Origin: Pyropia yezoensis
Lineage: Eukaryota; Rhodophyta; Bangiophyceae; Bangiales; Bangiaceae
Direction: 5' to 3'
Assembly (NCBI GenBank): GCA_009829735.1
Contig: CM020619.1
Span: forward strand, 13,197,777-13,261,776
Length of the DNA: 64,000 nt
The notes below the pieces were generated by a model. It was given only the letters and a program-made list of their open reading frames with translations, ran no database searches and was not told where the DNA came from. Positions within the stretch are counted from its first letter, which is position 1. Each line of letters begins with the position of its first letter. Shown here piece after piece: positions 1-10,659 of this stretch. The position numbers were made by a program, and so were the translations under genes.

Positions 1-246
1 GCTTTGGAAGCGTGGCGCCTCCCCTCACTGCCTGCGGCCAAACAGGGCCCGCAGGAGTACGTGTTCGATAAGTTCATCGACCACGGATGGGATGAAGACA
101 CTGACCGCCTCATGTTGAGGGTGCGTTGGTTTCGCTACAAAGCCAAGGATGATACGTGGGAGTATGTGGAGGACCTTCCCGCTGAGAAGGTCCGGGCGTA
201 CTGTGCCCGGAATGAGATAGACCCTAACAGCCCTCCCTCAACGTGA
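1..246 (+). CDS. pol polyprotein C-terminus with chromodomain (partial)
   Basis: The frame is open from the first base of the window and stops at 244-246, so this is the tail of a longer pol. Residues about 20-70 match a chromodomain: an N-terminal EYVFDKFIDH strand, an aromatic R-V-R-W-F centre where canonical chromodomains have VKW, and a D-T-W-E-Y segment corresponding to the usual TWEP box. In chromoviruses this module sits behind the integrase core and is known to direct integration toward modified chromatin. The catalytic domains lie outside the window, so they cannot be assessed. Confidence 0.8.
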   Translation, partial: ALEAWRLPSLPAAKQGPQEYVFDKFIDHGWDEDTDRLMLRVRWFRYKAKDDTWEYVEDLPAEKVRAYCARNEIDPNSPPST

Positions 247-357
247 GGGAAGGCCGAGCAACAGTGCCAAGAGAGTGCTTCAAGTCGAAGTGGTACGCAG
301 AGTGGCTTTTAACTACAGCCCTAACCCTCACACTCTCACAACAAAGGCAGCTGCCAA

Positions 358-2301
358 CTAGGCACGCATGCTAGACTCTCCCACTCCACGGCCCTCGCCC
401 TCACGTGGAGGCGAGCGGCGAGACCCACGCCGATAACGGTCTCCACTCGTTGGAGGGGGCGGCGGCTCCAAGTCGGAACCGTCGCGCCCCTCACGGTCGC
501 GCAAGTGGCGCCGACCGTGGCCACTCTTCTGCCTGGTCTTGCGCGCAAGTTTGCGACGCAGACGCTGGACAGACTCCGTCTCCGACGGGGTAGAGGACTC
601 CGAAACGGAGTAAGACAACTCGTCTTCCGATACGGAAGGAGAGCGCCGCGAGTGTCGGCGACGACGGCGAGGAGGCGAGTATGCCCGGCTCGCGCGACGT
701 TTGCCACGCCCAAGTGGGGATGGCTGGGGCATAATATCCCCAATGCGAGCCAACTCGGCTGTCATAAACTCCGCCACCGACTCGCAGCTCGCGGTCGCCA
801 CTGCAGTACGAACGCGCTTCTCAAGTTGAGGAGTCTCGGAACTCTGTAGGGTTCCGGTCGACGCGGCCAACCAGGAAATGGTGCGCACCAACGTGGTGAT
901 CATCATCTCTGAGGTTAGAGGCGTGGGCGGCAACACCAACTTGGGGTATACCGTCAGGAGGGTGGCCCCCAAGTTGGGGGACACCGGGGTGGAAGACTCC
1001 ACGGCCACGCTGATCGGGATGTTCCCGTGAGGTTGGAAAGGAACAGGAGGAAGCGGAGGGGCCCGCCGAGGTGGCGGTACCCGGGTGTAACTGCGACCCC
1101 GACTTGGGGCCCCCGCAGTGGGTTGAGTCATATGGTCATCATAGGACGGCACGGCCATAACTATGGGCTTGTCCGGGGGTGGCGCAGTGTGGCGATCCAC
1201 CCCCGGGGCATACGGGTAGTCCCCGATGCCCAACCCCTCTCGTAGGACCACACGGCCGTCGTGAAGTTCACGAGCGACCCACACGAACTGGCGAAGTGCG
1301 CCATCGTCCTTGGGCCCACGAGTGGGGCGGCGCAACTTGTGCTCAATGCTCTCCCACTCGATAAACTTATGGAGCCGGAGCATCTCCTCAAGTAGAGTGA
1401 GTTGTCCTGATGAGCACCCCTCAGCAACTAGCTGAGGGGTGAGCTGTTCCAAACCTTGGAGGAGCCGGAGGGGGAGATGCCAGAGCATCCCCCGCCGCTG
1501 AACACAGGACACCCAGGTCGACATGACCTCGAGGAGCCACTGGGTGGCCAACATGGCCCACACCAGGTGATCAGGGGCAGCCGTCAACATGACGGAGCCG
1601 AAGTGGTCAAGCAACCGTGGCAACAACGCCGGGAACCCGTAGGGAACCTCAACTTGAGGCCACCACTCGGGCTTCTTCGGATAGTACTGCTCCTTACTGG
1701 CAGCAGACTGTTGAGGAAACTCAAGTTGAGCCGAGGTCACCAAGTAGGGACCTCGCCGGAAGTCTTTCTCCATCCGCACATCAAAGTGATGAGTGTGTGG
1801 ATCGGCCTCGTGGAGGTACGGTGGGCGAGTTGCCACAGCGTCCCACGTGAAGGTCGGCAAGTCGCCGGGACGCGGGATAGTTCCCCCGCGGTCCACCATG
1901 GCCTTGGCACGCTGAACGTCCTCAACCTCCTCATCGTCCAGGAAGGCAAACTGGTCCGTCCTGAAGCCGGCAGGGAACCCGACCCTACGGGGATTCTTCT
2001 CCCGTAGGCGGTCCCATACCCGACCCATCGCTGCGCCAAGTCGGCCACAGCGAAGAACTGTCAACCCCTCCTCATAGAGAGGCCAAGCGGGGTAAAACCA
2101 CCGCCCCAAGGCCTCACGCGGGACAACTTGTCCCGCCTCCGGGGGAGACCCCGCCGTCAACCCAAAGCCGGGTGACGCGGGAGTCCCATCCCCCGGAGCG
2201 ATCGCGGAGCCCCCGCCGGAAGTCCCGGCGGCTGCTGCACCGTAGCTGGTGTCCTCCATACGCTCATCTAGAGAGTCCGTCTCCACTCCCGGGGTCGCCA
2301 T
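358..2301 (-). CDS. antisense ORF of the LTR retrotransposon (about 647 aa, unknown function)
   Basis: A long frame lies antisense to pol, between the pol stop and the 3' LTR. The start was taken at the ATG at 2301 (MATPGVETDS); the frame is open further upstream without another convincing ATG. Residues about 1-60 are Gly/Ala/Asp-rich. About 65-350 look like a folded domain rich in Trp and Leu. About 390-450 are Pro-rich. The C-terminal 120 residues are Arg/Ser-rich, with runs like those of RS or nucleic-acid-binding tails. Additional antisense ORFs between pol and the 3' LTR are known in several plant Ty3/gypsy lineages. I recognise no domain. It could be an acquired host gene fragment or an element protein. 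Confidence 0.6.
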   Translation of the reverse strand: MATPGVETDSLDERMEDTSYGAAAAGTSGGGSAIAPGDGTPASPGFGLTAGSPPEAGQVVPREALGRWFYPAWPLYEEGLTVLRCGRLGAAMGRVWDRLREKNPRRVGFPAGFRTDQFAFLDDEEVEDVQRAKAMVDRGGTIPRPGDLPTFTWDAVATRPPYLHEADPHTHHFDVRMEKDFRRGPYLVTSAQLEFPQQSAASKEQYYPKKPEWWPQVEVPYGFPALLPRLLDHFGSVMLTAAPDHLVWAMLATQWLLEVMSTWVSCVQRRGMLWHLPLRLLQGLEQLTPQLVAEGCSSGQLTLLEEMLRLHKFIEWESIEHKLRRPTRGPKDDGALRQFVWVARELHDGRVVLREGLGIGDYPYAPGVDRHTAPPPDKPIVMAVPSYDDHMTQPTAGAPSRGRSYTRVPPPRRAPPLPPVPFQPHGNIPISVAVESSTPVSPNLGATLLTVYPKLVLPPTPLTSEMMITTLVRTISWLAASTGTLQSSETPQLEKRVRTAVATASCESVAEFMTAELARIGDIMPQPSPLGRGKRRASRAYSPPRRRRRHSRRSPSVSEDELSYSVSESSTPSETESVQRLRRKLARKTRQKSGHGRRHLRDREGRDGSDLEPPPPPTSGDRYRRGSRRSPPREGEGRGVGESSMRA

Positions 2302-2639
2302 GGCTCTCCCCAAGTTGAGGAGAGACGCTCTGGCTATCGCGGCACGAGACCCGCCTCGAGTTGAGGGGGACTCGGATCGTGGGTATACGGGTGGCCTCCC
2401 CAGCGTGGGGCGGCCCAGTGGAAGGTGAAGGGGAGGTGGTGGTGATGGTGAAGTGTGAACCGAGGAGAGCAAGCTGCCGAGTGGGCAAGCTTGAGGAGAG
2501 GGGCGGTCAACGTGACCGCCTCCACATCCGCGTTACGTACTCGATGGGGGACAGCAAGTCGCGCCCCCAACGCCGAGACGTGCGTTTACGCACCCCCTCA
2601 CAGGGCCGACCGGGTCGGTCGGAACTGAGGAGAGGGGAG

Positions 2640-3109
2640 TGTGGCAGTATTGACCCCCAGGTAGGGGGGCAACACGTGCCATGCAAGGGGCGGCAGGCCA
2701 CTAGCCTGATCCGTTCCTCCCCCTGCATTTGGGTCCATATTCCCTAAGTTTGGGATACTTAGCTTAGTAGTAAATCCAACTTGGATTTGAGGGTTTTCTG
2801 CATTTATCGTCTTGAATTTTCGTGTGGCCCGGTGGGCAGGTGCTGGGGTGGGAGATTCTGAGTGGCGAGATTCTGAGTGGACCCTGGGGGGATAAGGGGA
2901 GGGACAGCGGGGCTTGGCCCTGCGTCCCCGTCCCGACCAAGAAACTGTTGGACCACACACCATCCTCTTGTTTGTCCGTGGGGGGTTTGCCCCACAACAG
3001 GGACAGAGTGTGTGCGACTTGCACTTCTTCCGGTTCCCCCGACACGGGAGGCAGCCCTAGCACACCGCCCCAACTTGGGTGCCGTGTGTGCTAGTGGTTT
3101 TTTGCCACA
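2640..3109 (+). repeat. 3' LTR (470 bp)
   Basis: The segment starts directly after a purine tract (2627-2639) with TGTGGCA and ends with TGCCACA at 3103-3109. This is a perfect 7-bp inverted terminal pair with the canonical TG...CA ends. The base just after the end begins sequence that reads into the helicase frame. The target-site duplication should be the first 4-6 bases after 3109 (CCCGG...), but its partner is outside the window. Confidence 0.8.
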
Positions 3110-3183
3110 CCCGGAAAGATGCGCATGTTGTAGCGGACGCTGGCAGTAGTGGTGGCCAGGAGCTCGCCCACTTCAGCCGCGAG

Positions 3184-6100
3184 ATGGTCGCTGCTGTCGG
3201 CGCCGTCTGCTCGAAATGGCTGCGCGAGCACGGGCCGCTGGTCGATTCTCCTTCCTGGCCGGAACAAGTGCGGTTTTTCCGTACCGCCTGGTCCACGGCC
3301 GTCTGGCCACCCGAGGCCGAGCGCTTCCTGCTCGACGCATGTGCGACAGACACTGCCACCGTGCATCAGGCGGTGCTGGCGGGCAAGGGTGGTACTGGAG
3401 CGCCCCAGCAGCCGTTAAAACTGCACACCCGCCTGTGGTCGCATCTGGTCGAGTCGGTCTTCGTACCTGCCGTCGTGGAGCGGGGTGGCGGTGACGACGA
3501 GCCTGTCCCGGCCGGTGCGGGCAGCCCTGACGACGTTGCCCTGCTGATGTCCATGCCAGGGACGCTGGCAATGGTGCCGACGGACTTCTTCGATGCTTTT
3601 AAAGAAGTCAATGCGTGGAGAATGGCCATATGTGTCATGGCGGCTTTGCTCTTCCCAACCGTTCTGGGACACCCGGGCGCTGCTGCTGCTGCCGCCCCGG
3701 CTACGGCCCTGTTTTCACGTTTTGCGAGGGTCACTGCCTCGGACACTGGCGTCGGGTGGCTGGTGGCGCCCAGCTCAAAGTTCCGACTGTCCGCCTGGGA
3801 CGTCATCCGTCGCCTAGCCGGTGTGGTGGGTGAGCGGGGGGGCGGACGGTCTGATTCGTGGTCCGTCATGGACCTGTTGGATGCGTGCTCTCCCGTCCTG
3901 CCCGACGGGGGGGGGCGCGGTGACTCCGCCTGCGAGACCACTAGCGCTGCCGCCCCGGGTCCGCCTTGTGGTGGTCCGCGACCATTTGACGCCCTGCACT
4001 TGCTGGGTGTTAGTGCGCGCACTGCTCGTGCGGCTCGTCACTGGAACGGCATCCCCCTGCAGCTGTTTGCCGTAAGAACGGCGTTTGTGCGGGGCGGCCG
4101 ACAGGTGCTGACGGACGTGAGCGCGGGGCCCCCGGCTGCGGCTGTGGGCTCTCAAGGCGATTCGGACAAAATGTCAGAGGGTGGGGCGCTCGCCCGTGTC
4201 CTGCACCTGCTCATGCGGCTGGGCATCCACCGAGACGTGTCGGAAGCACGGAGTGTCATCCTCTACGCGCTCGTCGGGTGCCTTGCCCGATTCGCCGATC
4301 CCACTGGGTGCTCCACCCATTTTGACATCTTGGACGCGGGACACATCGCCCCCGTTGTCAACGAGTGGGTTGACTCGCTGCCGAGCCTTTGGCAGGTTGC
4401 CGTCGGAAACGACAAGGCGGCGCGGACGCGATACAGCTGGGTGTACTATGCGGCCATTTACAACCTGGGGAGTATGCCGCTTGCGTCTGGTGTGCGGGCA
4501 TCTCGGAGGGCGCTGGCCAACGCAGCAATCGCCTGGTTGGTGTCCCCCTCGGGTATGTCGCCCTGGATCGGACGAGATTGCGAGAATACCTCTCAGGCCC
4601 TGCACAAGCTGAGGAGTTTGCTCTGTCCGCCTGCCAAGCCTGGCAAGCGGATCAGCCCCCTGGTCGAGCAACTTCGTCAGCGCATCGACGAATTACTCGG
4701 CGGGTCTGCTGCGCCAGACGACACTAGGGCGGGTGCTGCGCCAGACGACGCTGGGGCGGGGGCTGCGCCTGCCGATGAGGTAGGTGCCGGGTCAGGTGCC
4801 GACAAAGATGGGCGGCCTCCCCCAGCGCCCGATGCGACCATGGCGATTCCGTCCGGTGACGGTGACCCCGACGGCATTACCATTGGCGACGACGCGGGGG
4901 GCGAAGTCGAGTTTGTGTGCAACCTACCCGCAGTGGCGGTCCCAGACAATGTGTTGGCTGCGCAGGCAGTTTCCCCTGTCTACAATGCGGAACCCTGCAA
5001 CGTCATTGTGTTCATTGACGACGACTATGACTGGAATGACGCAGAGAACGATGACGTGACTGTCGTCAGTGTGGCCCGGGTGGTCCGGGCCGGCCAACTG
5101 GTCGGGCAGCGGCGGACGCCCTCCGCCACTGGGGCGGCCGCCTATGTGGCAGTAGCTCAGAGTGCCGCCACCTCTGTCGCGACGGTAGCTGCCACCTCCT
5201 CCGCGACGGCAGCCGTCCCAGGCGGGCCCTCTACGCCCGAGGTTGCTGTTACCGCTGCTGCTCCCGATGCTCCATCGGCGGCGGGTATAGCCACAGGCGC
5301 GGTGGATGCTGTGGCTGTGGGTGCTCCTGGCGTTGGTGCGGCTCCTGCGGGCACGGCGGCCGTGGCCGACGCGGGTGTTGGCGGTGGTGCACCTGCTGAA
5401 CCTGGTACTGCTGCAGCAACTGACACGGCGGGTGTGGCTGCGGTGGGCACGGCAGTGGCTCGGGGGGAGGAGCCCTCTCCCGCTTTGCCTGCAGTTGCAG
5501 ACGCGGAAGCGGCTGTTGTTGGAGGTGGGACTGCCGGCGTGGGAGGTCCTTGTATCGGTTCCCCGGGTGGTGGGGGGGACGCGTCTCCCACTGCAGCACC
5601 TCTGCCCGCGGCGGCGGCGGCGGCGGCGGGGGGTGATGCCAGCCGGGCCAGTCCTCCCACACTGTGTGGCGCGGATGGTGATCGGGTGGCGCTCGGTCAG
5701 CTGACGCTCTGTACGTCAGAGTCTGGGTGGACGGATGTCCCAACCCACCTGCGCCCGTCCCTGCTGTACGCAAGAGGACCTGGGGGCCGCTGGCAGGCCA
5801 TCGTTGTCGCCACCGTGTGTCAGCTAGCCGCCCGCGGTACTGATGAGGTGGAGCAGTCTACCGAAGGGAGCAACAAGGGCCATGGCGGCGGCGGCGGACG
5901 CAGTGGGCGCGTGACCACGTCGTCATTGTGCTCCCGCTTTGGCGTGGCTCGCATCGACGCGCCCATAACCCTGTCGTCGCCGCAGGTGGGGGGCTCCATC
6001 TTGGACGACCCACGGGCGTGTCGCATGTGCAGCGTGCTCGTGCGTATGCCCGCCCCCCGGGGTGGTCCCCCCGGTGGCGGCCGCCACCACCGCCGCCACA

Positions 6101-8317
6101 AGGACCGCGGGGGAGAGTGTCAAGTGGACCCCATAGACGCCACCCCGGGTGATTTGTGTGCCTTCTGGGTACCGGAACCCGTCGGCTCGGTGTGCAGCAC
6201 CCCCGTGGACGCCGTGTTTATTGGCCGCTGCGAGGACAAGGAGGGGCAACCCGGCGTGGGGGTTGGTGGCCCACCGCCCGCGGGGGCAGGCCAGTGGTGG
6301 GTGGACAAGACGCCTGGCCCGGGGCTGGACGAGGGGGACGATGACGCCGGCACGGCGCGCCACGGTGGCGCATCCAGTCCCCCCCGGCGGTGGTGGTTTG
6401 CGGTGCGTCGTTCAGACGTGCTGCGGATGCTCCATCGCCGGACGGCAAATGTGGTCGTCACCCTGTCTCACAGTATCCTGTCGGACAGCCGCGAGTTTGG
6501 CGGCCTCGGCCACTGGGACCTTCTTCCGCCAGTCATGCAGAGGGCGCTCGCCATCCACGCAACGCCTCCACACGGGGGACAGCAGATGGTACCTGTACCG
6601 GCACCGGGGCCTCCCCCCCTGCAGAGTGCTCCTCCACGCTACGCCCACCTGGACGAGTTCCAGTGGCGCGCAGTCGATTGCATGCGCCAGGGGCTGTTGT
6701 CGGACGAGTGTGACGTGCAGCTGGTGACGGACCCCCCCGGGACGGGCAAGACACGCGCCATTGTCTCCATGGTGGACATGGTACTTGGGACCCTGCCAGA
6801 CGGGCGGGTCCTGCTGACGTCGCGCACCAACACGGCGTGCGACGAGCTGTTGGACGCAGTGCACGAGTTGTTCTGTCCGTCGGGGGCTGCCAGTCGACAC
6901 GGCGTCGCGAAACCCGATGCCGTGACGCTCCTCCGTGTGGTGAACCCCCTCCGGATGGCCACCGTGCCAAGACAACGCACATTGACGCCGTGGTGGACGA
7001 GCGCCTTCTTGTCGCCTACCCGTCCGTGACAGCCGCGGTGGAACGGGCGAGGGCACGGGTGGCCGATGTGGGCCGCCGTGTGGATCGTTCCCGCGCCCAG
7101 GGTGCAGAGCCGGGCGCGAGTGGGTCACAAGTCCTCCTCGAGGAATGTGCCGATGCGAAACAAGCCCTGGAGGCTGCCTTGCGTCGCCAGCAGCGTGCGG
7201 AACGGGAGCTCCGCAAGCGCATCGTGGGCGGCGCGTCCGTCATTGTCACAACCACGTCAACGTCGACGGGGGCGCTCGTGGGGGGTCACGGGTTTTTGAC
7301 GCCATCATCATTGACGAGGGTGCGGCAACAAGCGTCCCTGCGTCTGTCGCCGCCATTGTTCGCGCCAAGCGGGCGGGGCGTGCGGGTGGCTCGTCAGATG
7401 AAGAAGAGGATGGTCATCCGGCAGAGCGGACCAAGTGCATTGTCCTTAGTGGCGACAATGCCCAGCTGAGGCCGAGCGCCGGCATGGAGTACAGAGGCGA
7501 GACACGGCCGATGGCATCCAGCGTTTTTGAGCGGCTCGCCAGGTTTCTGTCCGCTTGCGTCATCCTCTCCGTGCAGTACCGCATGCGGCCGCTGTTATGG
7601 TCCCTCCTCCGACAAGTCTTTTACCGGCACATTGGCTTATGGTCGGACGGGCGCGGGCCCAAGGCCCGCCATGAGGAGGGGTTTGGAACACCCGCGTGGC
7701 TAAACCATCCGGGACAGCCTGTTCGCTTTGGAGGGCTGCAAGTGACAGACACCTCCCGCCTGCCGGCCGACGATCGGGCGCACAAGACGGGTTCCACCAC
7801 CCCCAACAACAAGAGCCTGATTAACGTTGCAGAGCTTCGGTTGGTCGAGATGGCTCTTACGGATCTACTGCGGGCGTGGGCGACGTCCAGCGGGGCTACC
7901 GAGCTCAAGGTGATGCTCATCACCCCGTACACTGCGCAGCGGAACAAGCTGAATGAGGTGGTGCAGTCGATGAGAGACAGCAGGCGGCTGCCCCGCAGAC
8001 CATGTGCCGACGTCAGGGTGTCCACCGTGGATGGCTGCCAAGGCGCTTCTGTGGACTGTGTCATACTTTCCCTCGTGCGGTCAGAGCCTGGGGCGCCACC
8101 CGGCGGGAGCACCGACTTTTTGTCCGACGAGCGGCGCGTGAACGTCATGATGTCGCGGGCACAGAGCCATCTCCACGTGATTGGTGACATGGACTACCTT
8201 TCAAGCTCTGGGGGTGTGTGGAAGAGCTGGTGGGACGACGTCCGCCGTAGGTGGAGCCGTCCAGATCGACGGGACCGCGAGCACATCAACATTGTGGCTC
8301 CCGACAGGGTGTACTAG
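3184..8317 (+). CDS. UPF1/Sen1-like SF1B RNA/DNA helicase, reading frame broken twice
   Basis: A large superfamily 1B helicase, expected to unwind RNA or RNA-DNA hybrids using ATP. Motifs in order: Q-like DEFQWRAVDC, Walker A DPPGTGKT (about 6728-6751), Ia TSRTNTACDELL, II IIIDEGA (about 7300), III LSGDNAQLRPS, IV VQYRMRP, V VDGCQGASVD, and VI NVMMSRAQSH near the C-terminus. The N-terminal 1100 residues hold a helical part (to about residue 530) and long Ala/Gly/Pro linkers. The helicase core is spread over three frames. Switches fall near 6950-6985 and 7270-7300, and both look like one-base losses; the second lies in a short G run. No convincing GT-AG intron explains them. The start is uncertain: ATG 3184 is the first in-frame one after the LTR, but coding-like sequence begins right at the LTR edge (3110), so the retrotransposon may have cut off the true 5' end. 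Confidence 0.75.
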
Positions 8318-8505
8318 TCGGGAGTATCTTTTGTTTCTGGGGGGGAAAGTGGGGGGGGGGGGGGGGGGGGGGGCTGTACGGCACCCCCTCTTTTTTATGC
8401 TTTGAAGGTGTCGCTTTTCATGTGGTGGTCGGTTGTTCCCCAGTGTTGTTCCCAACTCCTGTCGTTGATGTTTTGAGTTGCGTGACCAGTTGGACAAAGG
8501 CTCAT
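8318..8505. other. short gap with a 23-base G run
   Basis: This is the space between the helicase stop and the decayed transposase. It contains a G homopolymer at 8351-8373 followed by a C/T-rich stretch. A terminal inverted repeat for the transposase to its right was looked for here and not seen. Confidence 0.5.
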
Positions 8506-9172
8506 ATGGCAAGGTCGCGCCCAAGTGCCACAGCACCGTCCGTGTATGTGAGCCCACAGCTCAGCGCCCAGGACTCCGCCGTGGTCGGCAGGCTCGATGG
8601 CGGGCTCATCGCGTCGCTCGCTCTCTGTCCGACGGTGAGCGCGCGGGGTCATCACTGGCCTCCTCCAACAGAAGAGGTCCTTCTGGGCCATCGGTACGGA
8701 TTTGGGGCGCTCCAAGAGCACCATCGCCTACGCAGCTATGGGCCATCCGCACGGAGTCCGCCCGCGCCAGGGTGGACAAGCGGGGTCGCCCCAAGGTTTT
8801 GACGGACCGTGAGCTCTGCAACGTCAAGCGGGCGCTTGACACCGACGGGTTTTCCTCTGTGGCATCCCTGAAGGAGATGGTGAATACCACGCGCACCCAA
8901 GCGACCAGCGGGCCCGAGAAGGGACCAGTGTCAGTCTCCGCTGTCCGCAGGGCCGTCTGGAGCTTGGGTTTTCACTCCAGGGGGAAGCGGCCAAGAAACC
9001 CTTCCTGTCTGCCAAGAACGTCGCCAAGCGCCTTGTGTGGGCCACAGCGCACCGCGGCTGGATGGCTCTGCGCGACGGGTGGGACCCCATTCCTGCTTTG
9101 TTTTTCAAGTCTCTCGTGGAGTCGATGCCCTGTCGTGTGGGGGGTGTGATAGCCGCTGCGCAGCGGATCTAA
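8506..9172 (+). pseudogene. decayed Tc1/mariner transposase, catalytic core deleted
   Basis: Pieces of a Tc1-type transposase in order but in several frames. ATG 8506 opens an N-terminal arm. A first helix-turn-helix is visible around 8690-8750 (LGRSKSTIAY). A second helix-turn-helix with its GRPK basic hinge is at about 8780-8980 (RGRPKVLTDRE, then VSVSAVRRAV and LGFHSR). Next comes the Tc1 linker KKPFLSAKNVAKRL at about 8990-9045. It then jumps directly to the typical C-terminus (KSLVESMPCR, then GVIAA) with a stop at 9170-9172. The roughly 150-residue DDE/D catalytic core between linker and C-terminus is missing, so no active enzyme can be made. At least two frame changes are present. Confidence 0.75.
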
Positions 9173-10538
9173 AACCGTGTATCTTATTTTCCGTGCATCG
9201 GGCCCAAACAGGCGGGCAGTGGATTGCAGGGGGGCGCCCAGGGGCCCCGTAAAGCCCGATTTCCGCGTGCAAGAGCGCACACGGCCGCGTTGTGACCGTG
9301 CTTCCTACTCTTTTTTTTTTTTTTTTTTTCTCCTCGACGACCGTCATCAGGACCGCAGGGCCTACATTCCCACGGCCTGTGTGCGTCTCGCCAGAGGGGC
9401 GTGCCGCGGGGCGCACAACAAGGCGACCGTGACCCGAGAGTACGTGTCTATGCAGCAATATCCACGTTTCATGGCGTGCCCGAATGGTGTCAGTCGCTGG
9501 TGCTGCACTGCTGCACTGCTGTGCAGGCTTTCTCACGTGACCGCGCAATGCAATGCGTTTGTGAGTGTTGCTGCAGGCACACGGTGTTTTGCGCGACCAG
9601 GGCCGCACTTCAAATTGTGCATGCCCTGCAGCGTTTTATGGTGCTTTTCCAAAAAATGGCCACATCGGTGTGGAATGCAACCTTTGACGGGACCTCGACA
9701 CCGCCCCTGGATGGTCTTCCAGGCGTGTCACACGTCCGCCAGACTTTCGGGGAGCTCGATTGTGTTGGTAAGTAGTGCTGGTTGTGGGGGTCACGTGCTC
9801 GGCGATGGCCAGTTTGCGGGCTTCCGGGGACCACTACGCAAACCGTGTCACAGGTTGCCGTGGGTTGCTGTGGACCGGTGAAATGGGCGAGGTGGTTCCA
9901 GTCTGGTGTGCTAATGCGGGCCTCGGGTTGTTAACTATGTGGCCTCACGACCCCCTCAGGCCTTCATGGTTATTGGCCGTTTGAATCTCAGAGGCGGACC
10001 CAAGTCGTTCCGTGAAACCAGGCCGGGTCTTCCAGTCCGGGTTGCGGCCTGCGAGTGCTGGTTGCGGACGCTTCCGGCAACCTGCGAAAACGTGTCGAGC
10101 ATGCGATTGGTCAATGTAATCACGAGGCTTGTCTTGCAACGTGTGCTGATTTGATTGCTCAGCATGCGTGGGCAGATGGCCTAAATGACGTGCCCAACCG
10201 TCACATTCTCTGGAGGTACATGCATCTCAGCCTGTGGCCGGTGCGATCTGCGCGCTCCGTGCCCTACTATTGGCTGCACGTGATGTGGACCAGTCCCGCG
10301 ATCAAGTGGGCCAGATACTGTTGCTGTTTGCATCGAAGGTTGCGTTCCCACACCGAGGTGGCCATTTTTGGGAAAAGCACCATACATGATGCCAAGGCGT
10401 GCACCGCTGACAATGTGAAATTTTACGGCTTTGCAGAAGCGGAGACGCCCGGGCCCGCGGGGCCTGCAAACAGGCATTCGACAGTGCGCGCACGTGCCGG
10501 CACGGAAAATAAGATACACGGTTTAAGACCCGCTACGC
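9158..10538. repeat. imperfect long palindrome derived from a Tc1-like element end
   Basis: Outer arms 9158-9196 and 10500-10538 are inverted copies, 36 of 39 bases identical by eye. The left one overlaps the last codons and stop of the transposase remnant. Inner arms 9637-9684 and 10336-10384 are again inverted copies (core GGTGCTTTTCC...AAATGGCCAC). Between outer and inner arms the similarity is patchy, and the left side is longer, with a T run at 9309-9329. No coding frame is supported inside. It may be the long terminal repeats of a Tc1-like element, or two truncated 3' ends joined tail to tail. A small TA or TAA duplication at the outer edges is possible but ambiguous. Confidence 0.65.
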
Positions 10539-10608
10539 TGGGGGTGCTAGCACGAGGTATTGTCCAGCCCAGGGCCTGGATTTGATGGGTGGCCTGTTGT
10601 CAAATCGA

Positions 10609-10659
10609 TCCGTACGAATCTCGTTTTTCGCCGTACGGATAATATTGGGATAATATTGG
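10609..10659. repeat. hairpin followed by tandem 11-mer
   Basis: An 8-bp perfect stem TCCGTACG (10609-10616) / CGTACGGA (10632-10639) has a 15-base loop rich in T. It is directly followed by two exact tandem copies of GATAATATTGG (10638-10648, 10649-10659). It lies about 1.6 kb upstream of the Fanzor start and could mark an element end or an initiator site; the role is inferred only. Confidence 0.6.

Larger units (their letters stand above)
1..3109 (+). mobile_element. LTR retrotransposon, Ty3/gypsy (chromovirus-like), 3' part only
   Basis: The right-hand part of an LTR retrotransposon enters from the left edge. Visible parts in order are the C-terminal end of pol with a chromodomain (1-246), a long antisense frame (358-2301), a purine-rich tract (2627-2639), and the 3' LTR (2640-3109). 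The chromodomain after the integrase end is the hallmark of the chromovirus branch of Ty3/gypsy elements. The visible part looks whole, with no obvious damage, which suggests a fairly young insertion, but the 5' LTR is outside the window so age cannot be estimated from LTR divergence. It abuts the 5' side of a helicase gene. Confidence 0.85.

Noticed and set aside
10638-10659. TAATATTGG words as a geminivirus-type replication nonamer
   Set aside because: The nonamer normally is TAATATTAC in the loop of the hairpin; here the word differs and lies outside the loop, and no Rep gene is seen.
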